A stretch of 64,000 bases of DNA from Chlorops oryzae. Taxonomy: Eukaryota; Arthropoda; Insecta; Diptera; Chloropidae. The stretch is taken from positions 8,723,251-8,787,250 of the forward strand of contig CM035806.1 of NCBI GenBank assembly GCA_020466095.1, read 5' to 3'. Shown here in pieces: positions 40,882 through 51,581 of the stretch (its first letter is position 1; each line of letters opens with the position of its first letter). The translations under genes were made by a program, and so were the position numbers. Below the pieces are notes generated by a model that was not told where the DNA came from, did no database searches, and saw only the letters and a program-made list of their open reading frames with translations.

Positions 40882-41889
40882 TAAAGCAATGGCGACAATT
40901 TTTCATTCATTCATTTCATCAATACATTGAAGACGACAAACCGGCAAAGAATTATTCGGAATGATTTTTGATTCCTTTTTAGATGTTTTTGTTGTTGTTT
41001 TTTTTTGTTGTTTTTTTTTACCCCTTCTTCGTTTTTTGCTTGAGCACTCGTATTTGCCGTAGCGTCAATAATTCCTTTGCCACTTAGAATATTCTTCCGA
41101 TTAGAGCTGAGCGAATGAAAGAATGATTGAGGTGTAAATAAGTATGCAGAGCTTTGTAACTATGTATGTGTATGTGTGTATGTACATATGTGGCAAGTGT
41201 ACCTTTTAATGTGGATGGGGATGTACGAAGGAAGAAAGTACAGTATGTAAGCAGACAACTTGTGCAGGAATGTCTGAATGACTACGTTTTCCGTTGGAAA
41301 TCTTTCAGGTGTTGCAACAATCGCGACTGTCGATGTATTTGTTTGTTGTGTCTGCTGTGCTGCTGCTGCTGCTGCTGCTTTTTTCGAGAGCTCTGGGCAC
41401 ACGGACTTGTTACATTTTCGCCTCAAAGGTGCTTTTGTGCCTGGATGCCTTGCCTTGCCTTGTGCCGTGCTGTGCTGTGCTACTTCTGGTCGCCCGCCCC
41501 ACCGCCCGGCGTGGCCTCTTTCGGCGAACGGGTCGTGCCGATGAAAGAAAGGTGCAAGAACTGTGAACAGAAGCAAAATATACATTTGATTGTACGCGGG
41601 CCGCATCAACTCGGCCCCATATCGCATCGTGCAGCTGAAATGGGGGGGAGGGGTAGGGGGAAAAATAAATAAAAAGCTTAATCTCGATTCGCTGCTCGAG
41701 TACACTCTCAAAAACGAACTCATCATCATGCACATAAATTTAATCGCTTCGGGCGAACTTTAGTCATCGTCATCATCGTCGTTGTTGTTGTTGCTGTAGT
41801 CGTAGTCGTATTTGCAGTCGTCGTAGTCATCATCATCATCGTCGTCGTTGTCGTCGACATTTCTCAACTTCCCAGCCAGCTACTGCACA
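40882..41889. other. GC-richer non-repetitive region, no proven gene
   Basis: 41,160-41,740 has higher GC, a CTG run (about 41,360-41,380) and overlapping open frames on both strands with no domain. A GTCGTAGTCGTA/CATCATCGTCGT-type run occupies about 41,765-41,860. Could contain regulatory or UTR sequence. Confidence 0.4.
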
Positions 41890-41897
41890 CTCACAGC

Positions 41898-42633
41898 TAG
41901 GGTTACCAACCATACTATATAATATAGTATCCTACTTTATTTCTGATCGATATACTTTATACTTTCATGGAACAATAAAGTATCCTGAAATACTTTATTT
42001 TTAATATATACGGCAGTTTTTACCAAACATACATCATGTAGTTCATTGAACTAAATAAATAAAGCCAAAACTCTCTATAACGACCTCCTCTAAAACAAAT
42101 TTCTCTCTATAGCGAACCTCAAGGTTTTTTCGCTACATTATATTGCTTTTTTTCTCCTAACACCAAATTCTCTCATCGACGATTTTATATTTCAGGTCCA
42201 TTTAAATTCATTATAGAGAGTTTCAACAGTTTTGAGGTTGACTACATCCTCAACCAGTTGCAATTTAGGCAACTTAAGTACATACTTAATTATTAAAATA
42301 CATAGCTAATTAGAATTTCAAAAAGGTGAAACAAATCATAGAGCAACTACAATGTTCTGCAAGCATTAAAAAGTGTATATTTAAGAACAAAAGTATACTA
42401 ACTACCAGTAAGTTACTAGTACTTCGGTGTGAGAGATAATTTAAATTGAATTTATGGTAGTATGAAAGCATGTTATTTATTTCTATATGTTATTAAATAT
42501 TTGCTATGTTCTGCTTTTTTAATTAATATAAGGATGAATTTAAAAATACTTTATTTTTTAGTAAAATACTTTATTTTTATAATTATTAAATAAACTTATA
42601 CTTTATTTTGCCCTTAGAAAGTTGGCAGCCCTA
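41898..42633. mobile_element. hAT-type element (736 bp)
   Basis: Starts TAGGGTTACCAACC and ends GTTGGCAGCCCTA. Flanks CTCACAGC (41,890-41,897) and CTCCCAGC (42,634-42,641) match 7 of 8. TACTTTAT motifs recur in both subterminal zones. No transposase frame. Confidence 0.85.
42069..42222. mobile_element. Pogo-like MITE nested in the hAT-type element
   Basis: AACTCTCTATAACGACCTCC is mirrored by CATTATAGAGAGTT. The centre reads TCTCTCTATAGCGAACCTC, similar in style to the CTCTC...GCGGAC ends elsewhere. 154 bp. Confidence 0.6.
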
Positions 42634-42641
42634 CTCCCAGC

Positions 42642-43537
42642 CGAAGCCAGAGCTAAATCTAAAGCCAAACACAGTGCCAGAGTGCCATCTAGCCAGAATG
42701 CTTGTTGTCTTGCCGGTGAGCGCCTTTGGGGGCTCAATTTTTTCCCTTCTTTTCAGTTATTTTATTCCTTTTTATTTTTCGTTTTTTTCTTTGTAACTTT
42801 TTTTTTTGTTCTGTTTTTTTTTTTTTTTCATCCCCTAACCGTCTTCCCCGTGCACGTACGTTGTATATTTCGATCATTTTTTCACACGCAAACTCTTATG
42901 ATTATTCTTTTCTATTTTGCAAAGACCAATCGCACAATAGGGCGTGGTACATAATTCAGCTTTTCAGTTCAGTTCAGTGTTATTCTGCCTGGCGAAAAAT
43001 CTTCCTGACATACTCAAACTCCCGGCAGCGCAATCATTTCCTTTTGTGTACGAGCGCGTGAATCCATTTTTCTTTCATTCTTTTTATTTTGCGATTTTTT
43101 TTTTATATTTTTTTTTTTTGTATATTTTTATTTTTTTACTTTTTTCCTTCTTGTTTGATTTCTTTCGATTTGGCAATAGACGATTGATGGAAAGATTACA
43201 ATGATGCGATTTTTTTTTTTTTTTTTGTTCAAAGGAGATTACGTCGCCATTTTTTATTTTCCTCCTCTTACGTTTTTTTTTTTTTTTTTTTTTATCAATT
43301 TAGAAGGAACGACGAACGAACACAAACGTATTGAATAGCAGGAGAAAAGAGAAATAAAAAACTAAAAAAGATGAAGAAGAGAAAATTCAGTTCTACCTTC
43401 TTCCTCTCACTGCCTCCGTTAGTCGATGTGTTAGTTAGTGTAAGGATATTTAGTTTGTGCTCCAAATATTTTCGGATGACGGGTCGGAAGTTGCTGCGTT
43501 GGGGCATATTTTCATTAGCCATGAAATCTTACAAGTA
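42642..43537. other. T-rich region without proven gene
   Basis: Many runs of T of 8-24 bases and AGCCGAAGCCAGAGCTAAAT-like sequence at the left edge. Open frames are Phe-rich and read through T-runs. Confidence 0.5.
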
Positions 43538-43774
43538 CACTCAAAAAAATAAAATGTAAAGCCAAAAATTTTATACTTTGTCCCAACAATTTTGTTGGTT
43601 AAATCGTTCCCAACAATTTAAATTGTTCTAAAAAAAAAAAAAATTGAAGTTCTTAAGACAACAAAAAAAATTCTTCGCACGACCATAGAAATTGAAAATT
43701 AATTCTTGATGCAACAATTTTTTTCAATAACATTGTCTCAACAATGTAAAGTTCTTGAGCAACTTTTTTGAGTG
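43538..43774. mobile_element. MITE with CACTCAAAAAA ends
   Basis: TA-CACTCAAAAAAATAAAATG at the left, ACTTTTTTGAGTG-TA at the right: inverted termini with TA flanks. CAACAATTT/AAATTGTT motifs repeat inside. 237 bp, non-coding. Confidence 0.88.
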
Positions 43775-44063
43775 TACGGTTAGACAAGTGAACAGTGCGG
43801 ACTGATTTGTACTACGTTCATACGTCTGCCTTAATTGTAAAAAAAAAAAAAAGTATTGAAAATCGCAAATTTCCCCATATGAACGATGACTTAAGATTTT
43901 AATTTCAATTAACTACACAGAGAGAAAAGAATTAGTGATGCCATGAATTTTCGGCCATTATTTGGTATTCGGCCGAATAGTTAAAATATTCGTCCGAATA
44001 CCGAATAGTCGAAATAACTTGTTAAAAAAATCAGTAGTATCTAAAAATTAAATTTTTCTCATA

Positions 44064-44716
44064 CACTGAGCGAACTTAACCATGATTTTTTTAAAAGGGC
44101 GCATTGTTATCCACAGTCCTTTTGATTTTCGAGCAGAATGAAAATATATAACATTATTTTTGGTGGATTTAAAAGGAAATATGTTTAATTACATTCCTTT
44201 TCGTTCGGTATAATTCTCATTTGGTTTATAAAAAATGATATATAAGATATTGATTCATCTTAGAACTTTTTAAGCATTGCGAAAGCAGTCACGACCATGT
44301 AGGAGTGTAGGTCTAACTCACGACGTCGAAAAGCCTCTGCCGCTAATAAGGAATTCACCATTAGGCAGGTATAGGAAATTCAACTCTTTCGTGAAATTCA
44401 TCAAAAAGCTACCACCAACAATACGGGTGGACACAAAGTGTCACGACAACGGAGTGACAAAATCGGATGAAGTCCTTCCGATGGCTATTTTTGGGGTTAT
44501 GTTCAGCAGAGGGCTCTGTGGTCTGTCGGTTTTTGAACTAGCACAGTGGTGTTATCATTTCAATGCAACCTGAAACATGGTTGATTCAAAAGGAAAATCT
44601 TTATTTTTTCCAACAAGAAAAATTGTTAAACTAACAATATTTCTTTGTTGATGAAGCCGTTTTGTATGTTTTTCCTTTTGATTTAACCAGTTTTCTGGTT
44701 GATTTTTTTCTCTGTG
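44064..44716 (+). mobile_element. Family B element, copy 3
   Basis: TA-CACTGAGCGAACTTAACC to TTCTCTGTG-TA. It carries an extra block of about 160 bp (about 44,290-44,450, CACGACCATGTAGGAGTGTA onward) between CGAAAGCAGTCA and ACAACGGAGTGAC that the other copies lack. The frame read across the insert is not shared. Confidence 0.88.
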
Positions 44717-44814
44717 TAGACTTCCAAGAAGAGCCCCGTCTAAATTTTAGGTGTAATTCTTTTTCAATAAAACTAAGATGATGCCTCGTACAAATAAGAA
44801 GGAATTCTTTTAAA

Positions 44815-44890
44815 AAAAAGATTGCGAGTGAGAGATTGCCTCACAATCCAAAGTCGGCGAGTTCAAATCCCCGCTAAGGCAAGCCTCGAA
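44815..44890 (+). repeat. tRNA 3'-half-like sequence
   Basis: GATTGCCTCACAATCC can form an anticodon-like hairpin, and CGGCGAGTTCAAATCCCCGC looks like a T arm with B box. No 5' half with an A box precedes it, so it is a fragment or SINE piece. Confidence 0.4.
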
Positions 44891-45644
44891 TTTATGTTTT
44901 AAAAAATTTTTTTTTATATTTTTTTTTAAATTCTTTTTTTCGTTAAAACATAGATAATAATTTAAAAATTTAAAAATAATTTTAAAAGCCAGGGGGAATA
45001 GTAAGCTTTCAAACAAAGTGAAAATGCTCTGGATAGTGAATACCTACCGCTATTGTATGAATAACAAGCAAAAAAAAAAAAAGTCGCTGCTATTGGTTGT
45101 CCAAAATTTCAACACTTTTCTAATAACTTCAAAACGATATCATTTTTATTAGTGCTGCCATGCAATACTATGTTTTCAATCAGGCAGCACTGAAACGTAA
45201 AATAATTCCTGAAAGAGAAAAAAACTGTCGCATAATATGCAATATGAAATATAAGCCGTGAGCTTATGAATTGCAACTTCTTTTTAGTTGCAAATAGCTA
45301 ACGTATAAACGTACCTAGTACACCGAGAGAAAAAGGTAGTTATATTAAGTGAAAAAGCAGGTTAAAATAACCGAGTTCACCGTTAATTGTTAACTTATGT
45401 ACAGTAGCGGTCAACTCAACAGTACAAACACAGTCAATAAGGATATAACTACCTGATGGTTGATATAACTGTCTCGCGGTTAAATCAACTGTCACCAGCG
45501 ACTGGGAAAAAAAAATTTATGTTTTGCTTTGACTTTTTTTTTTATCTTCTCTTATTAATATTTTTTTTTTTTTTTTATTAAATTATTATATTTTTTCTTT
45601 ATTATTTGTTTCTATTTAAATCTTTTTCTCTTTCATCTCTTTAA

Positions 45645-45735
45645 ATTTTCTCGCCTCGGCCGAGCCTTGAACCGCTGACCTCCACACTTCGCTGGGCGAA
45701 CGTCTTAACCCATTACGCTAAACGAACGAATTTAA
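45645..45735 (-). repeat. tRNA-like module 2 of the TIR element (copy 1)
   Basis: Minus strand: TTTAGCGTAATGGGTTAAGA (A box), GTTCGCCCAGCGAA (anticodon-like hairpin) and AGCGGTTCAAGGCTCGG (B box, T-arm-like). It differs from known functional tRNAs in pairing; treated as a tRNA-derived sequence. Confidence 0.55.
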
Positions 45736-45959
45736 TTTGTTGGTCAAAATGCTCACTTGAGTTTATGGTTGCTCAAATTTTGGGGAACGTGCTTAAGGAA
45801 TTGTTTCACTCCCAAAATTTTTTGCTTGAAAATGAACCATTAAAAAAAAAAATTAAATTAAATAAAACCTTAAAAATTTAGGAGAAATCTTTTGTCTTTC
45901 AAAACAACTACGCTCTGAACAAAAAAAAACTGTAATTAAAAAAAAAATTCAGAAAAATT

Positions 45960-46045
45960 CCCGCCGCCAGCAGGGATAGAACCCCGAAGCTCATGACTGT
46001 CGAGTCACAGTTTAAACCACTGAGCTATCGACACCTCCGGAGACG
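45960..46045 (-). repeat. tRNA-like module 1 of the TIR element (copy 1)
   Basis: Minus strand: GATAGCTCAGTGGTTTAAAC (A box, D arm), TGACTCGACAGTCA (anticodon-like hairpin) and TCGGGGTTCTATCCCTGC, which pairs as a 5-bp T stem with a 7-nt loop. This module looks closest to a tRNA; 3' CCA and acceptor pairing are not evident. Confidence 0.6.
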
Positions 46046-46236
46046 GTTGATCAGAATGCGAACTTATACGTCTAAGTGAATTCTGAAGCGAATTTGAACA
46101 TAAAAAGTAACTGTTTTTCAACTGTTCATTTGACTGCCTTTTTCAGTGTATTGAACGCGGAATACAGTTAATTTGACCACTCTTACTTTAACTGTTCTAA
46201 GTAGTTGATTTAACTGTTGTTATTTCTCTCGGTGTA

Positions 46237-46792
46237 GGTACATATGCTTATCTTGTTTCGACTGATAAGGGCATTTACTTAATCCATGCCCTTAGCGCGA
46301 TATCAAAACTTAGACGGATTATATTTGCATTCTTATGCTCTTTAATGCATCAGGAAAAGAATTATGTTGAAAAATAATTTTTCTTGTTGTTGTTTTTTTT
46401 TGTTTTTTGTTTTTTTGTTGGCAAAACCCTTACAGGGGCAAAGGATATGTTAAGAAAAACTCGGCAAATAAGGGCCCTTCAGTAAAGGAGAATATGTTGC
46501 TCGAGTTGCTTTTTTTTTTAAAGAGCCTTTCATAAGATAGTTGTATCTATGCTTTTATAAAGCCCTTGTAGCCCTCAAAAACAAAAGCTACGGAAAATAT
46601 GCAATTTTTTCATGCATAATTTTTTGTAGGGGAAATGGACATAGACATTTATGAAAAAGCTGCGTATGCAAAAACGGTTTTTGCTTGATAATAAATTCGA
46701 ATTTTTATCCTCCTGCTAGCCTAAGTCACATTTTGTTCAGGTGGGCGGAAGGAGGACTTGGAGCTTATAGTAAGCATAAAAATGTACATATT
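46237..46792. other. Intergenic stretch, no recognised feature
   Basis: AT-rich with a TTG/T-run near 46,385-46,420. No gene or repeat ends seen. Confidence 0.4.
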
Positions 46793-46996
46793 GGCATTTC
46801 CAAACGGACGCGACACTTAAATGAGCAATTTTAAGTCCCGAATTCAAATATCCTGTAAATAGTACTTTTGCTTCTCAATACTTTTGTGCAGCTTATGCGG
46901 AATTTTATATATTTCAAAGTTTCTATGCAGTCCCGAATGGCAATCAGCTATATACGGACGCGACAAAAAGTTTACCTTTTCTGGAAATGCCCATAT
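46793..46996. mobile_element. Short MITE with GGCATTTCC ends (copy 2)
   Basis: Close copy of 15,998-16,213 in the same orientation: TTGGCATTTCCAAACGGACG to TCTGGAAATGCCCATATG. Confidence 0.75.
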
Positions 46997-47039
46997 GTGG
47001 TAAGTCCGAATTAAATATTGTTCCCAAAAAATCAAAATA

Positions 47040-48240
47040 CAAGCATTTTTTGAAATTTTTTATAAATTTTTAAAACTTTGTAGAATTTGCTAGAATCTTT
47101 AGAATTATTAAAAGAATTTTTTAAAAATTTTATATAGAATTTTTTAAAAATTTGTTTTAACAAGTTTTTTTTAAAGATTTTTCTCGAATAAATTTTTTAG
47201 AAATTTTTAAAATGATTTAAAAATTTGAAAAATTTGTTGCAATTTTTTGTTGAATTTTTTTTTTAGAAATTTTGAGAATTGCTTAAATATTTTTTAGAAA
47301 TTGAAAAAAACATTTTTTTTTATAGAACCTTTTAAATTCTAGAATTTTTCATTAAATTTTTTTATAGAATTTTTTCGAATTGTCTCAATAAATTCTCTTT
47401 TAAAATTTTTTGAATTAGTTACAATTTTTTGTAAAATTTTTCCATTTTAAAAAAATACTTTTTGGAAATTTTTAGTACTTTGTTATTTTTTTTTAGAATT
47501 TGCTTGAGTTTTTAAAGAAATTTTTTTTTAGAAATTTTTAGTACTTTTTTGTAGAATTTTCTCGAATTTTTAATATTTTTTTTTTTTTTTAGAAATTTTT
47601 AGTACTTTTTTCTACAGTTTTTTGTAGATTTTTTGCGAATTAAAAAAAATATTTTTAGAACTTTTTAGTAATTTTTTTAAACAATTTTTTTGTAGAATTT
47701 TCTCTAATTTTTAGATTTTTTTTTAGAAGTTTTTAGTACTTTTTTCTACAATTTTTTGTAGAATTTTTGGGAATTAAAAAAAATATTTTTAGAACTTTTT
47801 AGTACTTTTTTAAAACAATTTTTTGTAGAATTTTCTAGAATTTTTAGATATATTTTATTTTTTTTAGAACTTTTTTTTAAACAATTTTTTGTAGAATTTT
47901 CTCAATTTTTTAGATATTTTTTTCAGAAATTTTTAGTACTTTTTTGTACATTTTTTTTGAAGAATTTTTGCGAAGTTAAAAAAATATTTTTTAGAATTTT
48001 TTAGTACTTTTTTTTAAACAATTTTTTGTAGAATTTTCTCGAATTTTTTGATATTTTTTTTTTTTTGAAATTTTTAGTACTTTTTTCTACAATTTTTTTT
48101 GTAGAATTTTTGCGAATTTAAAAAAATATTTTTTAGATCTTTTTGTACTTTTTTTTCAATTTTTTATAGAACTTTTTCAAATATATTTAGAATTTTTTTT
48201 TTTAGAACTTTTCAAAATTTCTTAAAATTTGTATAATTAA
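47040..48240. repeat. T-rich diverged tandem repeat
   Basis: Blocks of TTTTTAGAAATTTTTAGTAC, TTTTTTCTACAATTTTTTGT and AGAATTTTTGCGAATTAAAA recur from about 47,500 with spacing of roughly 130-185 bp. The 47,040-47,500 part is more diverged. Confidence 0.75.
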
Positions 48241-48316
48241 AAATATTCTATTAATTCTAAAAAAAAAACTTGCAAGCAAATTAAAAAAGTGGACCATTTT
48301 GAGTGGAAATCACTGT

Positions 48317-48778
48317 AAAGGGCCCTCTCCAGCTCTGTCAGAAATGAAAAACTTCATATAAAAAAAAGCTTAAGAAATGCTGAAGGAATTTTTGTGTCAG
48401 AAATTTTCTGTTAACAGTCTCCAGTTCGTCAAAGAGTAGTTTCTGTTTTCGCTCCCTTTTTTGCTGTAAATAAAACACGGTAGCACCGATTTTTCTGTTA
48501 GAAATATTAAATTTTCCGTTCTTTCTGAAAGGAATTTTGACAGCAAAGCCAAGTTCGAAAAAAATTAAACGGATTTAACAAGGTTCAATGTGTAATTTTC
48601 AGAAATGGATAAATGAAATCAATAATTTTCGATTATAAGAAACGTCTTGACATAAAATATATAGATATATAGATTGTCACTATTGCATTAAATAATGAAA
48701 TTATGCTACGTTTTTCCCTTTAAGGAATATTTAGAAAATTCCTGCTGAGATTCCTTACAGAGCTGGAGAGGGCCCTTA
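48317..48778. mobile_element. TIR element related to the TTAA element at 22,043
   Basis: AAGGGCCCTCTCCAGCTCTG is inverted at CAGAGCTGGAGAGGGCCCTT. The right flank gives TTAA, the left GTAA. GTCTCCAGTTCGTCAAAG inside resembles the terminus of 22,043-22,621. Non-coding. Confidence 0.75.
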
Positions 48779-48779
48779 A

Positions 48780-50720
48780 AGAAGAGCGTTAAAGCGTTGC
48801 CAACGCTAAAAAACAAACGATTTGAGCTGCCAATAGGATCGTGTTTTTTTTAGACTTGTATGAGTTTAAACTTATGTACCTATGTACATACAATCATGAA
48901 AGTTTCTAAATGCTTTAATAATTTCAGGACTCCAAATCCAATTGTTTAAAGAAACAAAAAAAAAAAAAAAACAAAAAAAAGGATTCACGAAAACGTGATG
49001 AGCGCAAGCAAGGACTTAAATTAAAAAAAAAAAACAAAAGAAAAAAAAAACAAAACAAGTTTATCGGAAACACATGTATTTTCTGTTTTATCGAATAATG
49101 TAGTTGCTTTTCCAGAGATAATTGGGATAATCCCATGACATTTTGTTTCTTTTAAGTTGCCAAAAGTATCAATAGATCACAACCCCGAATAGTCTTTTGT
49201 TCGGTCCTTCGTTGGCTCGTCAGTTCATACGCAGCCAAAACTGAGCTGAACTTCGAAAAGGCTTTTGAATCATCTTTCCATTTTTTTCCTTTTTTTTTTT
49301 CTTGATTTTTTTTTTTTTTGCTCCTTTTCATCGGTTTTATTTTAAGCCCTTTACGCACACGACGATGCGTTCGTTGAGCGTCATTTTCCATGGCAACAAG
49401 AGCAAAGCAGAGCAGAGGGGGGCGTGGAGAAGAGAGAGAGAGAGGAGACAAGAGGAAACGAGACGAGACGAAAGATAGCAGAATTTTCATCCTATTCATG
49501 TGCCGGAGTGAAACTTAAAATGGAATCGCCACATGAGCGTTTAAAACTGTTTAACTTCCGCTTCCATGAACCACACTGTGCTCTGCTGGGATCGTTTCAA
49601 CTTTAACGAGCGAGACGAAGCGTGAGTCACACAAACTTTTGCCAAATTCGTACGAAAACAATTTGCTTCCCCCTTAAAATTTTTTTTTTTTTTTTTTTGA
49701 GGTTCGTGTACTTTTCACGGGAATCGAAAGATAGCGGCACCCACTCGAAAAGCCATTGTCATACCTACGAGTGATGCTGCTACCTTCCCGCCTGTCTGCC
49801 CGCCTGCCCGCCTGCCTGCCTGCCTGCTCTCGTGTGTTTCCATGGACAACTTTTGTGGCTGGCTGTGACTTTTTTTCAATCTCTATTTAGTCAAAAATTA
49901 TTGCACGAATATTGTATGTATATATCACTGCGTGTACATCACGCGGGGGACAATCCAGCATCGCCCCTCGATTTTCCGGAATGTCCCGCGTCACGCGTCC
50001 TCCGTCCAACCGACCTTCGTCCCGTATCCTGCGTGCTGCTTGCTCGTGCTGCGTGCTGCGTGAATGCCAGCCGTACCCGCCTGTTCATGGTTACCATTGT
50101 CGGTTGGTGTGTTAAAGTGTGAGCAAACAATATTTCGAACGGATAAGCTCTTTCTGTCAGCTGAGCTCGGAATTTCCCTCCTCGTTTAGCAGCAGTAGTT
50201 CGTGTCCTTGTTGCTGTTGTTGTTGTTGTTGTTCTTGTTTGCTATTGCAACTTCATGTAAAAGTTAGCTGAATCAGTTGAAATAAATGATTGTATTTCGG
50301 AACTAAGCCACTGTTTGCATGACAGCATTTACATGTTCCGTTTGGCGGGCATTGGCGGGGAAGAGATCAAACCGTTCACATTTGTTTGAATGGCACGAAA
50401 TGATCCGATAAAAAACATAGTTAAAAATGAAATAAAATGAAATGAAATAAAATAAATCAATGCTGTACATGAAGTTGGGTGGAACGATACCAAATGGCAG
50501 GACGTTTTTAATTCTAGGTACATATTTCATTAATATTCGCTTTGATATTCGATTTCATTTTTGTAGCTTTATGGATTTCAGACTCAAAGGATGTGCTTGT
50601 CGGTTTTAACAATACATGAGGGATGTCGAACGAATGAAATTTGCTGGAAAAATTTGCTAATGAGCAATGCAAAGCCTTTTGAAATTTCGATTTAAATTTT
50701 TTATACAGCCTTGCCTTAAA
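48780..50720. other. GC-variable region, candidate regulatory or 5' exon DNA
   Basis: From 49,300 to 50,250 the sequence is less AT-rich and not obviously repeated apart from CCTGCCTGCC (about 49,790-49,827), CGTGCTGC (about 50,028-50,062) and TTGTTG (about 50,207-50,231) runs. Open frames are short on both strands and lack domains. No gene can be claimed. Confidence 0.4.
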
Positions 50721-50724
50721 TATA

Positions 50725-50929
50725 GTCGATCTCCGTGACGCAGTTGGTTGGTTCAACTCTCAGCTCGGGCGTGGATGTTAGTTTCGTCGTTTTTTCTGTT
50801 TCTGTTCTTCTTTGGTTTCCCATTATTTGTGCTATCACAACGGACCCATATGGAGCCTGAGTGCTGTCACACCATTCATTGTGACAGTCACACTAATCAA
50901 CCAAACCAACCAGTCATAAATATATCTAT
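50725..50929 (+). repeat. tRNA-derived SINE with internal deletion
   Basis: A box TGACGCAGTTGG (50,736-50,747) is followed almost at once by B box GGTTCAACTCT (50,750-50,760); the intervening anticodon region present at 39,121-39,144 is missing. The body (TCTTTGGTTTCCCATTATTT, CAACGGACCCATATGGAGCC) is SINE-like. It ends next to a family B element. Confidence 0.7.
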
Positions 50930-50930
50930 A

Positions 50931-51579
50931 CACTGAGCGAAATGAACCATGATTTTTTTTTTTAAATGCGCATTTTTATTCACAGTCCTTTTGATTTTCG
51001 AGCAGAACGAAAATTTCAAAAGAAAAATTGTTGAGTCAACAATATTTTTCGTTGATTTGAAAGGAAATATTTTTTAATTACATTTCTTTTCGTTCGGTAT
51101 AATTCTCATTTGGTTTATAAAATACGACATATAAAATATTTATTCATCTTAGAACTTTTTAAGCATTGCGAAAGCGGTCAGGACAACGGAGTAACAAAAT
51201 CGGATGAAGTCCATCCGATGGCTATTTTGTGGGGTTATGTTAAGCAGAGGGCTCTGTGGCCATTTGCTTTGAACGTTGAATGAATTTGTTTTGACATTTC
51301 TTCTTGTATAGGTAATTTAGAATTTTTTTTTTTATTTTAAAAATTATCTTGTCATATCAATTATGTCCGTGGTTAGTTCAACAATTTAAATTTTAAAATC
51401 CATTTTTGAAAATTATCATTTCAATTCAACCTGAAACATGCTTGATTCAAAAGGAAAATCTTTATTTTTTCCAACAAAAAAAATTGTTAAATTAAAAATA
51501 TTCCTTGTTGAAGTCGAAGCCGTTTTGTATGTTTTTCCTTTTGATTTAACCAGTTTTCCGGTTGATTTTTTTCCCTGTG
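50931..51579 (+). mobile_element. Family B element, copy 4 (complete)
   Basis: TA-CACTGAGCGAA to TTTTTTCCCTGTG-TA, containing every block seen in the other copies, so it best represents the full family length (about 650 bp). Confidence 0.88.
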
Positions 51580-51581
51580 TA

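Larger units (their letters stand above)
45321..46234 (-). mobile_element. TIR element carrying two tRNA-like modules (copy 1)
   Basis: Ends CACCGAGAGAAA and TTTCTCTCGGTG are a perfect 12-bp inverted repeat with TA on both sides (45,319-45,320 and 46,235-46,236). Subterminal zones are rich in AACAGTTAA / TTAACTGTT motifs. The middle, on the minus strand, holds two tRNA-like segments (about 45,645-45,735 and 45,960-46,045). Copy 2 at 53,272 is inverted and highly similar. No protein frame. Confidence 0.9.

Noticed and set aside
41160..41735. 191-residue frame on - and overlapping frames on +
   Set aside because: Overlapping frames on both strands in a GC-richer patch, no recognisable domain or splice context; composition explains them.
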